From NCBI GenBank assembly GCA_028293825.1, contig JAQGNY010000012.1, forward strand, positions 62,001-126,000: a DNA stretch of 64,000 nt, in the 5' to 3' direction. The notes under the pieces are model-generated. The model was not told the DNA's origin, ran no database searches, and was given only the letters and a program-made list of their open reading frames with translations. A program made the position numbers and the translations under genes. Shown in pieces: positions 46,334 to 56,466 of the stretch (position 1 is its first letter; each line of letters begins with the position of its first letter). The DNA is from Verrucomicrobiaceae bacterium (lineage in GTDB: Bacteria; Pseudomonadota; Gammaproteobacteria; Pseudomonadales; CAMLJR01).

Positions 46334-47044
46334 ATGGAAAACAAATGTGTATTGATTGTCGATGATGAATCAGCCATTCGCGAAATGATCCGCGTGGCGC
46401 TGGAAATGTCCGATATCGACTGTATGGAGGCGGGCAGCGCGCAAGAAGCGCACGCGCATATCGTCGATCACAAACCCGATTTGGTATTGCTCGATTGGAT
46501 GTTGCCGGGCGCCAGCGGTATCGAATTATTGCGGCGTTTGAAGCGCGATGAGCTGACCAAGGATGTTCCGGTCATCATGCTCACGGCGAAGGGCGAAGAG
46601 GACAATAAAATTCAGGGCCTCGATGTCGGCGCCGACGATTACATCACCAAGCCATTCGCGCCGCGCGAATTGATCGCGCGCATCAAAGCGGTTTTGCGCC
46701 GTGCCGGGCAATTGGAAGATGAAAGCGCGATTGACGTCGAAGGCTTAACGCTCGATCCCGCCAGTCACCGCGTATTTATTCAGCAGAAGCCGGTCGATAT
46801 GGGCCCGACTGAATTTAAATTGCTTAAGTTTTTTATGACGCATCGCGAGCGCGCCTATTCGCGCGGACAACTGCTCGATCACGTTTGGGGCGGCAATGTG
46901 TATGTCGAGGAGCGCACGGTCGATGTGCACATTCGTCGGCTGCGCAAAGCGCTGCAAACCGATCACATCGATTACGGCACGTTGATTCAGACCGTGCGGG
47001 GCACCGGTTACCGTTTCTCCACCACCGGCGCCAATGTGGCTTGA
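46334..47044 (+). CDS. phoB: Phosphate regulon response regulator PhoB
   Basis: OmpR-class response regulator activated by PhoR under phosphate starvation. The receiver domain (about residues 1-120) has the acidic pair IVDDES, the phosphoacceptor Asp in [13 protein letters not shown], the Thr in [10 protein letters not shown], and Lys in [13 protein letters not shown]. The C-terminal winged helix (about 135-230) has LTPTEFKLL-type sequence ([12 protein letters not shown]) and the recognition region [17 protein letters not shown]. The length of 236 residues is normal. phoR follows after 145 bp. A Pho box lies upstream. Confidence 0.96.
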   Translation: MENKCVLIVDDESAIREMIRVALEMSDIDCMEAGSAQEAHAHIVDHKPDLVLLDWMLPGASGIELLRRLKRDELTKDVPVIMLTAKGEEDNKIQGLDVGADDYITKPFAPRELIARIKAVLRRAGQLEDESAIDVEGLTLDPASHRVFIQQKPVDMGPTEFKLLKFFMTHRERAYSRGQLLDHVWGGNVYVEERTVDVHIRRLRKALQTDHIDYGTLIQTVRGTGYRFSTTGANVA

Positions 47045-47189
47045 GCTATTCCGCTGTTACCAATGCCCGATTAATATGCGCGGGCGCGTTTGACCTACAA
47101 TGCAAAGCGAATCAACACGTCGCACGCCGCAATAATTGTCCGATCCGTTGGCTCCGAGAAATTGAGCGGAGCGCTACTTATGAGAACGC

Positions 47190-48518
47190 ATGCTGACCAA
47201 TAATTGGAAGTCAGAGCTGTATCGCTTGCTGTTGTGGCTCGGCGCAGCATTGGTTGTCGGCTGGTTGCTGAATTTAATTCCGTGGGCGCTGGCATTTGCC
47301 GCGACGGCATTCGCCGCGCGCGCGATTTATCGATTACATCAATTGCAGCAGTGGCTGACCCATCGCTCCGCGATCGAACCGCCGGAGGCCAGTGGCCTGT
47401 GGGGCGAGGTGATGGACCATCTTTATCGCATGCAGCAAAAAGATCGCCGCGAGCGCGTGCGCCTGCGCGCATTGATCAGTTATCTGCGTGAATCGTTTAC
47501 CTCGCTGCCCTACGGCGCAGTGATGATCGATGCCGAAAATAATATCGAGTGGAGCAATCACGCGGCGCAGACGTTGCTGGGTTTGCGCTTTCCCGAAGAT
47601 ACCAGCCAGCAGATTTTGAACCTGGTGCGCGCGCCGGAATTTATCGCCTATTTCGAGTCCGAGGAATACAGCAAACCGCTGGAGATGTCCTCGCCGTATC
47701 GCAGCGGCATGTATTTGCAAATTCACATCACGTTTTTTGGCAAGCGCAGCCGCTTATTGTTTTTCCGCGATATTACGCAGACTTTCAAGCTCGAGCAGAT
47801 GCGCAAAGATTTCGTCGCGAATGTTTCGCACGAATTGCGCACGCCACTGACGGTGATCAACGGTTATCTCGAAACCTTTGCCGACTCCTTTTCTTCGGGA
47901 AAGGTCGGCGATACCAATCCGCGCTGGGCGCGCGCGCTCGATCAGATGTTGATTCAGTCGCGGCGCATGCAAACGTTGATCAACGATTTGCTGCTGTTAT
48001 CGCGGCTGGAGACACTGCCGCAAGCCAATCAGCACGATGCGCTGGCGGTTCGGCCGCTGCTCGAAATTATTCGCGAAGAAGCGCTGGCGTCGTGTGGCGG
48101 CTCGCGTGAAATCACCATCGAGAGCGACGACTCGCTGGCACTGATCGGCCAACGCGAAGAGTTGCACAGCGCCTTTGCCAACATCATTTTCAACGCGACG
48201 CGCTACACTGAAGCCGGCGGCAAAATAGCGCTGCGCTGGTACGCGGATGGCGAGCACGCTTATTTGCAAGTGCAGGACAATGGCATCGGTATCGATTCGG
48301 AACATATCCCGCGCTTGACCGAGCGCTTTTATCGCGTCGACAAAAGCCGCTCCATGGATACCGGTGGCACGGGCTTGGGTCTCGCCATCGTTAAGCACGT
48401 GTTGATCCGACATCAGGCGCGACTCAGCATTACCTCCAAAGCCGGCGAGGGCAGCTGCTTCAGTTGTGTTTTTCCGCTGGCCCGGACCGCCCGCGAGCCA
48501 TTGGTCGCGCAGCGTTAA
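47190..48518 (+). CDS. phoR: Phosphate regulon sensor kinase PhoR
   Basis: A 442-residue inner-membrane histidine kinase. Two close N-terminal transmembrane segments (residues ~10-45) are followed by a short linker and a PAS domain (about 95-200; LPYGAVMIDAENNIEWSNHA). HisKA follows with the phosphoacceptor in FVANVSHELRTPLTVINGYL, and then HATPase_c with N box NIIFNATRYTEAGGK, DNGIGIDSEHI and TGGTGLGLAIVKHVL. It has no large periplasmic sensor, as usual for PhoR, which senses through the PstSCAB-PhoU complex encoded next door. Confidence 0.95.
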   Translation: MLTNNWKSELYRLLLWLGAALVVGWLLNLIPWALAFAATAFAARAIYRLHQLQQWLTHRSAIEPPEASGLWGEVMDHLYRMQQKDRRERVRLRALISYLRESFTSLPYGAVMIDAENNIEWSNHAAQTLLGLRFPEDTSQQILNLVRAPEFIAYFESEEYSKPLEMSSPYRSGMYLQIHITFFGKRSRLLFFRDITQTFKLEQMRKDFVANVSHELRTPLTVINGYLETFADSFSSGKVGDTNPRWARALDQMLIQSRRMQTLINDLLLLSRLETLPQANQHDALAVRPLLEIIREEALASCGGSREITIESDDSLALIGQREELHSAFANIIFNATRYTEAGGKIALRWYADGEHAYLQVQDNGIGIDSEHIPRLTERFYRVDKSRSMDTGGTGLGLAIVKHVLIRHQARLSITSKAGEGSCFSCVFPLARTAREPLVAQR

Positions 48519-48541
48519 CTCTCTTTCCAGTTGTCGTTCAA

Positions 48542-48575
48542 CGGTCATCTAACTGTCACAATCGCGGCTTACAGT
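48542..48575 (+). promoter_or_regulatory. Pho box and -10 element of pstS
   Basis: CGGTCAT (48542-48548), four bases, CTGTCAC (48553-48559): each half matches six of seven positions of CTGTCAT. TACAGT (48570-48575) follows 10 bp later as the -10. It leaves a leader of about 60 nt before pstS. Confidence 0.85.
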
Positions 48576-48643
48576 GCGCACAGTCAGAACCCACTACGAA
48601 AACAACAACAGTTAAATAATCCAAGCCCTATCAGGAGATTCGG

Positions 48644-49615
48644 ATGAATATGAATACCCTTCTGCGCGGTGCCACACTGGTGGCGGCGATCAGTGCCGCA
48701 GCGCTCGCACACGCAAAAAACGAAGTCGACCCGACTATTCCCGCATACACCAAATCCACGGGTGTCGCCGGCAATTTGTCCAGCGTCGGTTCCGACACAT
48801 TGGCTAATTTAATGACGATGTGGGCCGAGGAATACAAGCGCCAATATCCGAACGTCAATATTCAGATTCAGGCAGCGGGCTCTTCCACCGCGCCACCCGC
48901 ACTCACCGAAGGCACAGCCAATATCGGTCCGATGAGCCGCAAAATGAAGGACGAAGAAACCGGCGCGTTCGAGAAAAAATTTGGCTACAAGCCCACCGCT
49001 ATTCCTGTCGCCATCGACGCGTTGGCGGTGTTTGTGCACAAGGACAACCCGATCAAAGGGCTGACCATGCAGCAAGTCGATGCGATTTTTTCGAGCAATC
49101 GCACCTGCGGCGCGAATAGCGGTATCGATAACTGGGGCCAAGCCGGACTGACCGGCGCCTGGGCGACGCGCGAGCTGCAATTGTTCGGCCGCAACTCGGT
49201 ATCCGGCACTTACGGCTATTTCAAAGAACACGCGCTGTGCAAAGGCGATTTCAAAAATACCGTCAACGAGCAGCCCGGCTCCGCGTCAGTGGTGCAATCG
49301 GTATCGACCACGATCAATGCCATCGGTTATTCCGGCATGGGTTACGTGACCGCTAGCGTGCGCGCAGTGCCTTTGGCTAAGTCGGGCGCTGAGTTTGTCG
49401 AGCCAACGCCGGAAAATGCGATCGCTGGCAGCTATCCGCTGTCGCGCTATCTCTATGTCTACATCAACAAAGCACCGAACAAACCGCTGCAACCGCTGGA
49501 AAAAGAATTCCTGAAGATGGTGTTGAGCAAAACCGGCCAAGAAGTTGTTATTAAGGACGGATTTATTCCGCTGCCGAAAAAAGCGGTCGATACCGCGTTG
49601 AAACTGCTGGACTAA
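48644..49615 (+). CDS. pstS: Phosphate ABC transporter substrate-binding protein
   Basis: Periplasmic high-affinity phosphate-binding protein of 323 residues, with a signal peptide ([19 protein letters not shown]). Phosphate-contact regions typical of PstS are [35 protein letters not shown] and [19 protein letters not shown] (Arg, Ser and Thr side chains at the cleft). The mature length matches the Pseudomonas-type PstS. AGGAGA lies upstream of ATG 48644. A strong terminator after the gene would give a high level of pstS mRNA over the rest of the operon. Confidence 0.95.
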   Translation: MNMNTLLRGATLVAAISAAALAHAKNEVDPTIPAYTKSTGVAGNLSSVGSDTLANLMTMWAEEYKRQYPNVNIQIQAAGSSTAPPALTEGTANIGPMSRKMKDEETGAFEKKFGYKPTAIPVAIDALAVFVHKDNPIKGLTMQQVDAIFSSNRTCGANSGIDNWGQAGLTGAWATRELQLFGRNSVSGTYGYFKEHALCKGDFKNTVNEQPGSASVVQSVSTTINAIGYSGMGYVTASVRAVPLAKSGAEFVEPTPENAIAGSYPLSRYLYVYINKAPNKPLQPLEKEFLKMVLSKTGQEVVIKDGFIPLPKKAVDTALKLLD

Positions 49616-49647
49616 TTATCGTCGATTCCTGATCTCGGGAATTCAAA

Positions 49648-49679
49648 GCCGCGATTGCTTGGTAATCGCGGCTTTTTTT
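49648..49679 (+). terminator. Intrinsic terminator between pstS and pstC
   Basis: Stem GCCGCGATT (49648-49656), loop GCTTGGT, stem AATCGCGGC (49664-49672), then seven T. It isolates pstS from pstC, which has its own Pho box. Confidence 0.95.
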
Positions 49680-49721
49680 CGTCTGGCTGGTGAGTTGGGA
49701 AGATCAGCGGGCTACATGAAA

Positions 49722-49755
49722 CCGTAACATAACTGTCATAATGCGCCCCTAAAAT
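49722..49755 (+). promoter_or_regulatory. Pho box and -10 element of pstC
   Basis: A weak half-site CCGTAAC (49722-49728), spacer ATAA and a perfect CTGTCAT (49733-49739), then TAAAAT (49750-49755) 10 bp later. The expected transcription start falls at or next to the ATG at 49762. Confidence 0.7.
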
Positions 49756-49761
49756 GCGACC

Positions 49762-52044
49762 ATGAAAGAAATCACCATGTCTTCACCGTCAGCTGCCAGC
49801 CCGGCCGAAATCACACGTTTGCTCAGCAATGGCCGTCGCCATTGGATTCGCAAAGTTAAAGATCGCCTCGCCGCAATCACTATTACCGCAGGCGGGATGA
49901 GCGTTCTATTCGCGATTCTGCTGATTTTCTTTTATCTGTTTTACGAGATTCTGCCGCTGTTTCGCTCGGCATCCGCCGAGCAAGTTGCCAGCTATCCGAT
50001 AACCAAACTCGGCGATGTCGGCGCGCCGCTGCTGCTTGCAGTCGAAGAGCAGAATGAAATTGCCATGCGTCTCGACGACAGCGGCAAAATGGTGTTCTTC
50101 CACACAGGCTCCGGCGAGCCGATTCAAACCGTCGCCGCGCCCATTCCCGCCGACGTCAAAATCAGCAGCTTTGCGCTGGAATCCGAACAAAGCCAAATTA
50201 TTGCGCTCGGTTTGAGCAACGGTTCGGCGCTGCTGTTGCGCCACGATTACACCGCGCATTACGGTGATAACGGTGCCCGCGAAATCGTACCGAGCGTGGT
50301 CTATCCGTACGGCGAGCAAGCGTTGTCGCTGGATACCCCCGAAGCATTGTTGGCAATTGCGGCACGCAGCAGCGATGCTGGTTTGCTGGTCATTGGCGCG
50401 ACTGAAGGTGGCAAACTGGTCGCGCGCAAATGGGAAAAACACGAAGACTTTCTCAGCGGCGATACCACCACGGAAGAAGTGACATTGCACGTGCCCGATG
50501 TCGATATTCGGCCGGCGCATTTGCTGATTTCGCCCGATCAAAAATGGCTGTACGCACTGGCGGCGGACGGCAATTACCGTGTCATCGACTTGCTCGCGAG
50601 CAATGTGGTCGATAGCGGTCGTTTTTTTGCGAGCGGCGAATTGACCGATGCGCGCTTTTTGCTCGGTGGTATTTCGATCATGGTCGCCAGCGATCACGGC
50701 GAACTCAGTCAGTGGTTCATGGTGCGCAAACCTGATTCCGCGCCGCAACTCACGCGCATTCGCAGTTTTAGCGACAGCGGCACCGCCGTAACGCAACTCG
50801 CGGTCGAGCATCGGCGCAAGGGGTTCGTTACGGTCGATGCAAAGCATCAGCTGCAAATTTATTACGCCACCTCGCAGCGCCGCATGTTGAGCGTACCGAC
50901 CGGCGAAGCGCCGGTGCGCTCGCTGGCGTTCAGTCCACGCGCGAATGGATTGATTTACGAAGATGGTAGCGGCGAGCTGCATTTCTGGTCCGTCGCCAAC
51001 GATCACCCGGAAGTGTCGTGGTCGGCGCTGTGGGACAAGGTCTGGTACGAGAACTATCCACAACCTGATTATGTCTGGCAGTCGTCGTCGTCTAATTCGG
51101 ATTTCGAAGCGAAATACAGTTTGATGCCGCTGGCGTTCGGCACTTTGAAAGCCGCGCTGTACGCGATGGCTGTCGCTGCGCCGTTGTCGATTTGTGGCGC
51201 GTTATTTACCGCGTATTTCATGTCGCCGGTGTTGCGCCGCAAAATTAAACCGCTGATCGAATTGATGGCCGCGCTGCCCACGGTCATTCTCGGTTTTCTC
51301 GCCGGCCTATGGTTGGCGCCGGTGGTTGAACACAATTTACCGGGCATATTTTTCGTGCTCATATTTATGCCGATTTCGGTACTGTTATTTGCGCTGCTAT
51401 GGAATCAAATTCCCTTTGCATGGCGTAAATGGATTCCCGAAGGCTGGCAGCCATTGGTGTTGGTGCCGTTAGTTCTGCTGGTTACATACGCGTGTTTTGC
51501 GTTGAGCGCGCCGGTCGAGCATGCGCTTTTTGGCGGGGATTTACGCAGTTGGATGCGCCGCGAATGGGATTTGGATTATTCCCAGCGCAACGCCTTAATT
51601 GTCGGTATTGCGATGGGTTTTGCGGTGATCCCGAATATTTTCTCGATCGCGGAGGATGCGATTTTCTCGGTTCCCAAGCATTTGAGTTATGGCTCGCTGG
51701 CGTTGGGTGCGACGCCGTGGCAAACGTTAGTCGGCGTAGTATTGCCGACCGCATCACCCGGTATTTTCTCCGCGCTGATGATCGGTCTTGGCCGCGCGGT
51801 TGGCGAAACCATGATCGTATTAATGGCGGCGGGAAATACGCCGATCATGGACGCGAATATTTTCGAAGGCATGCGCACGCTATCGGCAAACATTGCGGTG
51901 GAAATCGGCGAGACCGCCGTTAACAGCACGCACTACCGCGTATTGTTTTTGGCGGCATTCGTACTGTTCTTGTTTACGTTCGTATTGAATACCGTGGCGG
52001 AAGCCATTCGGCAGCGTTTGCGCCGTCGCTACAGCGTTATTTGA
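49762..52044 (+). CDS. pstC: Phosphate ABC transporter permease PstC (long form)
   Basis: A 760-residue inner-membrane permease. An N-terminal transmembrane helix (about 40-65) is followed by a large extracytoplasmic region (about 70-440), beta-rich with repeated strand patterns (LLISPDQKWLYALAADGNYR, RSLAFSPRANGLIYEDGSGE) that look like a beta-propeller. The BPD_transp_1 permease core with five to six helices follows, with the EAA loop YGSLALGATPWQTLVGVVLP. The long form is known in several marine and soil gammaproteobacteria. ATG 49762 and ATG 49777 are both possible starts; see the promoter position. Confidence 0.93.
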   Translation: MKEITMSSPSAASPAEITRLLSNGRRHWIRKVKDRLAAITITAGGMSVLFAILLIFFYLFYEILPLFRSASAEQVASYPITKLGDVGAPLLLAVEEQNEIAMRLDDSGKMVFFHTGSGEPIQTVAAPIPADVKISSFALESEQSQIIALGLSNGSALLLRHDYTAHYGDNGAREIVPSVVYPYGEQALSLDTPEALLAIAARSSDAGLLVIGATEGGKLVARKWEKHEDFLSGDTTTEEVTLHVPDVDIRPAHLLISPDQKWLYALAADGNYRVIDLLASNVVDSGRFFASGELTDARFLLGGISIMVASDHGELSQWFMVRKPDSAPQLTRIRSFSDSGTAVTQLAVEHRRKGFVTVDAKHQLQIYYATSQRRMLSVPTGEAPVRSLAFSPRANGLIYEDGSGELHFWSVANDHPEVSWSALWDKVWYENYPQPDYVWQSSSSNSDFEAKYSLMPLAFGTLKAALYAMAVAAPLSICGALFTAYFMSPVLRRKIKPLIELMAALPTVILGFLAGLWLAPVVEHNLPGIFFVLIFMPISVLLFALLWNQIPFAWRKWIPEGWQPLVLVPLVLLVTYACFALSAPVEHALFGGDLRSWMRREWDLDYSQRNALIVGIAMGFAVIPNIFSIAEDAIFSVPKHLSYGSLALGATPWQTLVGVVLPTASPGIFSALMIGLGRAVGETMIVLMAAGNTPIMDANIFEGMRTLSANIAVEIGETAVNSTHYRVLFLAAFVLFLFTFVLNTVAEAIRQRLRRRYSVI

Positions 52045-52129
52045 TGCATCGATGATTAAATAAAAACTCAGCAGTTAACTTAATCATTCGGCCCTGAATT
52101 TTCAAAACAGTTATCGAGGTTGGCTTTCA

Positions 52130-53839
52130 ATGGCGTTGGCACAACAAAGCCGTTTATCACTGCGCGAGTGGGTCAAGAGCGGCGAACCCTTTATTTGGTT
52201 CAATGCAGCGGCTGTCACTATCAGTACCATCGCCGTGGTCGGGCTATTGCTGTTATTGGCAACGCGCGGTCTCGGGCATTTTTGGCCGGGCACCGTCTAT
52301 CAATTTAAATACTCGCAGCAGGGTGTCGAGCCGCAACATCTGCTGGCCGAACTGGTTGAATCGGAATCGGTGGCAATTGAGCAGTTGCAGGCTTCCGGTA
52401 TGCAGATCGATATCAAAACGCCTTTCGTACGTCGCGATTTATTAAAGCTTGGCAACCGCGATTTGCTCGGCCACGATTTCAGCTGGGTATTGCATCCGTG
52501 GCTTAGCGACACGCAGCAACCGGTCGATGCAATGGTGCTGGAGCGGCGCGAGTGGGGAAATTTTTACGGCTATCTGCGCCAGATAAAACAAAACGGCGCC
52601 GTCATTGCTGACAGCAAAACGGACGATGGCACGGTATGGCAGACGCTGCAAAAGCAGTTGGAAAGCGCATCAAAACTGCACGATGCGATTGCTACCATCG
52701 AGAAAAAAGAAATTGGCACTATCAATTACAAGCTCGATCAATTGCGGCTCGATGCACGCAAATTAGAACTGAATAAAGCGTCGCTCACAGATACGCAAAT
52801 CGCCGTCAAGCAAGAGCGTTTTGAATCTGAGCGTATGGGACTGCAAGAAAAATACAAAGGCTTGCAGAGCAACCTGGAGAATTTATATCAGCAAGCTGGT
52901 CGCGACAGTTTGGTCGCGGAAACCGCCGATGGTCGCTCGGTGGAAATACCGCTGGCGAAAATAGTACATGCGTATCGTCCGAACGCGATGAACGTGTTTC
53001 AGAAAATTCATTTTTACTTTGCCAAGTTGTGGGAATTTTTAACTGCCGAGCCGCGCGAAGCCAATACCGAAGGCGGTATTTTTCCGGCAATTTTCGGCAC
53101 TGTAGCGATGGTGATGATTATGTCGATCATCGTCACGCCATTCGGTGTGATCGCTGCGGTGTATCTGCGCGAATACGCGAAGCAAGGCTTGGTGACGCGC
53201 ATCGTGCGTATCGCAGTGAATAATTTGGCCGGTGTGCCGTCGATCGTTTACGGCATGTTTGGTCTCGGTTTTTTTGTGTATTTTCTCGGCGCCAATATCG
53301 ATCACGCTTTTTTTGCGGCGGCGTTGCCGGCGCCGACGTTCGGCACACCCGGTCTTTTATGGGCGTCGCTGACATTGGCGTTGCTGACATTGCCGGTGGT
53401 GATTGTGGCTACCGAAGAGGGGCTGTCGCGCATTCCGCGCTCGTTGCGCGAAGGTAGTCTCGCGCTCGGTGCGACTAAAGCAGAGACTTTGTGGCGCGTG
53501 GTGTTGCCGATGGCGAGCCCGGCGATGATGACGGGATTAATTCTCGCGGTGGCACGAGCGGCCGGTGAAGTTGCGCCATTGATGTTGGTCGGCGTGGTTA
53601 AGCTGGCGCCAGCGTTGCCGGTCGATGGCAATTTCCCGTTCGTCCATCTGGATCGAAAATTCATGCATTTGGGTTTTCATATTTACGATGTCGGGTTCCA
53701 AAGCCCCAACGTCGAAGCCGCGCGACCGCTGGTTTATGCGACCGCGCTGCTGCTGGTCATTATCATCGCGCTGCTGAATTTCAGCGCGGTGGCATTGCGT
53801 AATCATCTGCGCGAAAAATACCGCGCGCTCGAAATGTAA
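52130..53839 (+). CDS. pstA: Phosphate ABC transporter permease PstA (long form)
   Basis: A 569-residue permease partner of PstC. The N-terminal helix (about 25-50) is followed by an extracytoplasmic insertion (about 55-310), with a coiled-coil stretch (ATIEKKEIGTINYKLDQLRL and KASLTDTQIAVKQERFESER). The permease core at about 320-565 has the EAA loop EGSLALGATKAETLWRVVLP. The length again marks the long gammaproteobacterial form, about twice the E. coli protein. pstB follows after 18 bp, so pstC-pstA-pstB-phoU form one transcription unit. Confidence 0.94.
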   Translation: MALAQQSRLSLREWVKSGEPFIWFNAAAVTISTIAVVGLLLLLATRGLGHFWPGTVYQFKYSQQGVEPQHLLAELVESESVAIEQLQASGMQIDIKTPFVRRDLLKLGNRDLLGHDFSWVLHPWLSDTQQPVDAMVLERREWGNFYGYLRQIKQNGAVIADSKTDDGTVWQTLQKQLESASKLHDAIATIEKKEIGTINYKLDQLRLDARKLELNKASLTDTQIAVKQERFESERMGLQEKYKGLQSNLENLYQQAGRDSLVAETADGRSVEIPLAKIVHAYRPNAMNVFQKIHFYFAKLWEFLTAEPREANTEGGIFPAIFGTVAMVMIMSIIVTPFGVIAAVYLREYAKQGLVTRIVRIAVNNLAGVPSIVYGMFGLGFFVYFLGANIDHAFFAAALPAPTFGTPGLLWASLTLALLTLPVVIVATEEGLSRIPRSLREGSLALGATKAETLWRVVLPMASPAMMTGLILAVARAAGEVAPLMLVGVVKLAPALPVDGNFPFVHLDRKFMHLGFHIYDVGFQSPNVEAARPLVYATALLLVIIIALLNFSAVALRNHLREKYRALEM

Positions 53840-53857
53840 GTTTCGCAGGATCTATTT

Positions 53858-54697
53858 ATGTCAGACGCTCCTCCCGTAAAATCGCACGCGATCAATATTG
53901 CGCAACTTGGCCGTGCGCAAACACATCGCTCGCTCGACGCTGAGCAAATGTGCCTGTCCGTGCAAAATTTGGATTTGTTCTACGGCCAAAAGCAAGCGCT
54001 ATACAACGTCTGCATGGAAATTCCGCGGCAGCGCGTCACCGCGTTTATCGGCCCCAGCGGTTGCGGTAAATCGACGTTGCTGCGCTGCTTCAATCGCATG
54101 AACGATCTGGTCGACGACTGCCGTATCGACGGCAGCATTCTGCTCGATAACGCCAATATCTATGATCGCGCGGTCGATGTAGCTTCGTTGCGGCGTCGCG
54201 TCGGCATGGTGTTTCAAAAACCGAATCCGTTTCCGAAAACGATTTACGAAAATGTCGCGTACGGTTTGCGCATTCAAGGCGTGAATAAAAAACGTATTCT
54301 CGACGAAGTGGTCGAGCGCTCGTTGCGCTCCGCCGCGCTGTGGGATGAAGTGAAAGACCGTTTGCACGACAACGCGCTCGGCATGTCCGGTGGTCAGCAA
54401 CAGCGCTTGGTCATCGCGCGCACCATCGCGGTGGAACCCGAAGTCGTATTGCTCGATGAGCCGGCTTCGGCGCTGGATCCGATTTCCACGCTGAAAATCG
54501 AAGAACTGATTTACGAACTCAAATCGAAATACACGCTGATAATCGTGACCCACAACATGCAGCAGGCGGCGCGGGTTTCTGACTATACTGCTTTCATGTA
54601 CATGGGCAAATTGATCGAATTCGACAGTACCGATCGCTTGTTCACGAACCCGGTGCAACGCCAGACCGAGGATTACATCACCGGACGCTACGGTTAA
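53858..54697 (+). CDS. pstB: Phosphate ABC transporter ATPase
   Basis: A 279-residue ABC ATPase energising the PstCA channel. Walker A is GPSGCGKST (about residues 66-74), the Q loop [20 protein letters not shown], the signature [16 protein letters not shown], Walker [14 protein letters not shown], and the switch His in [13 protein letters not shown]. The 35-residue N-terminal extension before the ABC core is ordinary for this group. The C-terminus ([13 protein letters not shown]) is the typical PstB ending. Confidence 0.98.
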   Translation: MSDAPPVKSHAINIAQLGRAQTHRSLDAEQMCLSVQNLDLFYGQKQALYNVCMEIPRQRVTAFIGPSGCGKSTLLRCFNRMNDLVDDCRIDGSILLDNANIYDRAVDVASLRRRVGMVFQKPNPFPKTIYENVAYGLRIQGVNKKRILDEVVERSLRSAALWDEVKDRLHDNALGMSGGQQQRLVIARTIAVEPEVVLLDEPASALDPISTLKIEELIYELKSKYTLIIVTHNMQQAARVSDYTAFMYMGKLIEFDSTDRLFTNPVQRQTEDYITGRYG

Positions 54698-54751
54698 AAA
54701 GGGCGTTTATTCCACCCGATAACGCCGCATTTCTATTGAGGTAAAACGACC

Positions 54752-55474
54752 ATGGTCGACAAGGATCTCCACTCGCATCATATTTCCGCGCAGTTCAATG
54801 CCGAGTTGGACGATGTTAAAACGCGCATGTTGGAAATGGGTGGCTTGGTCGAGCGCCAGGTTGCCGATTCGGTAAATGCCGTTATGAATTCCGACGGCGG
54901 CTTGGCCGAAAGCGTGTTGAAAGGCGACATGCGCATCAACAACATGGAAGTCGCCATCGATGAAGAGTGCGCATTGATTCTCGCCCGGCGCCATCCCGCC
55001 GCTAGCGATTTGCGGCTGGTGCTTGCGATCACGCGCGCGCTGCACGATTTAGAGCGCATGGGCGATGAAGCTACCAAAATTGCCGAGCACGCGATTCGTT
55101 TAATCGATCACGGCGAAATGCCGCGCTGCGTGGTGGAGATTCGCCATCTCGGCAATCACGTCTGCATGATGGTGCGCGATTCGCTCGATTGTTTCGCACG
55201 TCTCGATGTCGAGCAAGCATTGCGTGTTGCGCAGGAAGATAAAGCGGTTGATCTCGAATACGCCACCGCGATGCGCACATTGGTTACGTACATGATGGAG
55301 GACGCGCGCAGTATTTCCGCCGTGCTGAATATTATGTGGAGCCTGCGTTCGCTCGAACGCGTCGGCGACCACGCGCGCAATATTGCCGAGCATGTTGTGT
55401 ATTTGGTCAAAGGCCAAGACGTGCGTCATGTCGGTTTGACTGAGCTCGAAGCGCGCATTCACGACGGCAGATAA
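54752..55474 (+). CDS. phoU: Phosphate signalling accessory protein PhoU
   Basis: A 240-residue helical protein that links PstSCAB activity to PhoR and represses the Pho regulon when phosphate is plentiful. It consists of two PhoU three-helix repeats; conserved acidic metal-binding patches appear in ALHDLERMGDEATKIAEHA and LRSLERVGDHARNIAEHVVY. The start ATG 54752 has GAGGTAAA upstream. It is the last gene of the pst operon and is followed by a terminator. Confidence 0.97.
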   Translation: MVDKDLHSHHISAQFNAELDDVKTRMLEMGGLVERQVADSVNAVMNSDGGLAESVLKGDMRINNMEVAIDEECALILARRHPAASDLRLVLAITRALHDLERMGDEATKIAEHAIRLIDHGEMPRCVVEIRHLGNHVCMMVRDSLDCFARLDVEQALRVAQEDKAVDLEYATAMRTLVTYMMEDARSISAVLNIMWSLRSLERVGDHARNIAEHVVYLVKGQDVRHVGLTELEARIHDGR

Positions 55475-55517
55475 TTCGCGAATAGTGTGTCAAAAAAGCC
55501 CGGATAAAACCGGCAAT

Positions 55518-55552
55518 AAAAAAGCGCCACAGTTTGCTGCGGCGCTTTTTTT
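55518..55552. terminator. Bidirectional terminator after phoU
   Basis: A tract, stem GCGCC-A-CAG (55524-55532), loop TTTG, stem CTG-C-GGCGC (55537-55545, one A-C mismatch), seven T. It lies between convergent phoU and the dioxygenase gene. Confidence 0.9.
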
Positions 55553-55590
55553 ATTGTTAAATTTCGATGATTTTTTTGAACGTAAATTAA

Positions 55591-56400
55591 TTACGCTGCT
55601 GCACCAAAGCGAAAACTCGAAATAATTACGCCGCCAAACACACCCGCCTCGCGATAAATACAACTACCCGGTTCGTCGATGGCGGCACCGACCGCAACCA
55701 TCAGCGGCAACAAATGTTCTTCGCGAGGATGCGCCGCCAGTCCAGCTGGTGCGTGGCGCCAATCGAGAAGTTTTTCCAGGCGCGCAGCGGGTTCGCTGTT
55801 CACCAAAGTTTGCTGCAACCAGTTATCGAAAATTTCCGTTTCAGGCATCGCCTGCGGACCCATCCGGTGCATATTGTGATAACTCGAGCCGCTGCCCAGA
55901 ATCAACACGCCATCGTCGCGCAGCGGCGCCAATGCGCGGCCAACGGCAATATGTTGCGCGGGATCGAGTCCCGCTTTTAGCGATAATTGCACGACGGGAA
56001 TTTCCGCGTTTGGATAAATCGCCGCGAGTGGCGCAAACACACCGTGATCGAAACCGCGTTGATCGTCGAGTTGTGCAATTAAACCGTTATCGGTAATTAA
56101 TTGCGCGATGTCATGCGCGAGTTGCGGTGCGCCGGGTGCGGAATATTTGACGTGATAAGTGTGTTCGGGGAAGCCGTAATAATCGTACAGCATGGGCGGT
56201 TGTGCGCCGGACATTAGCGTGAATTCCGGTTCTTCCCAATGGCCGGAAATAATTAAAACCGCTTTCGGTTTTACGCCGATTTGTCGCGGAATATCCTGCA
56301 GCGATAAGTCGAGTTTATGCATCGCGCCCTGGCGAAATTCCGGCATATAGGGCCATGGTCCACCGCCGTGTGAAATATAGTAAGTGGGCAGTGTGGCCAT
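55591..56400 (-). CDS. DODA-type extradiol dioxygenase family protein
   Basis: A 269-residue class III extradiol ring-cleavage dioxygenase-like protein, related to YgiD (4,5-DOPA dioxygenase). Iron/zinc ligand candidates are the His residues in YYISHGGGPW, in VLIISGHWEEPE, in GFDHGVFAPLAAIYP and in GSGSSYHNMHRM, in the order typical of the LigB fold. The physiological substrate is not evident. It is convergent with phoU and lies 66 bp downstream of the epoxide hydrolase gene on the same strand, so the two may be cotranscribed. Confidence 0.92.
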   Translation of the reverse strand: MATLPTYYISHGGGPWPYMPEFRQGAMHKLDLSLQDIPRQIGVKPKAVLIISGHWEEPEFTLMSGAQPPMLYDYYGFPEHTYHVKYSAPGAPQLAHDIAQLITDNGLIAQLDDQRGFDHGVFAPLAAIYPNAEIPVVQLSLKAGLDPAQHIAVGRALAPLRDDGVLILGSGSSYHNMHRMGPQAMPETEIFDNWLQQTLVNSEPAARLEKLLDWRHAPAGLAAHPREEHLLPLMVAVGAAIDEPGSCIYREAGVFGGVIISSFRFGAAA

Positions 56401-56466
56401 GGCGCTTCACCTCAGTTTGTTTGAACTCGGTACAAAACGTTGCGCTGAATGTTGAAAATTAATTAA

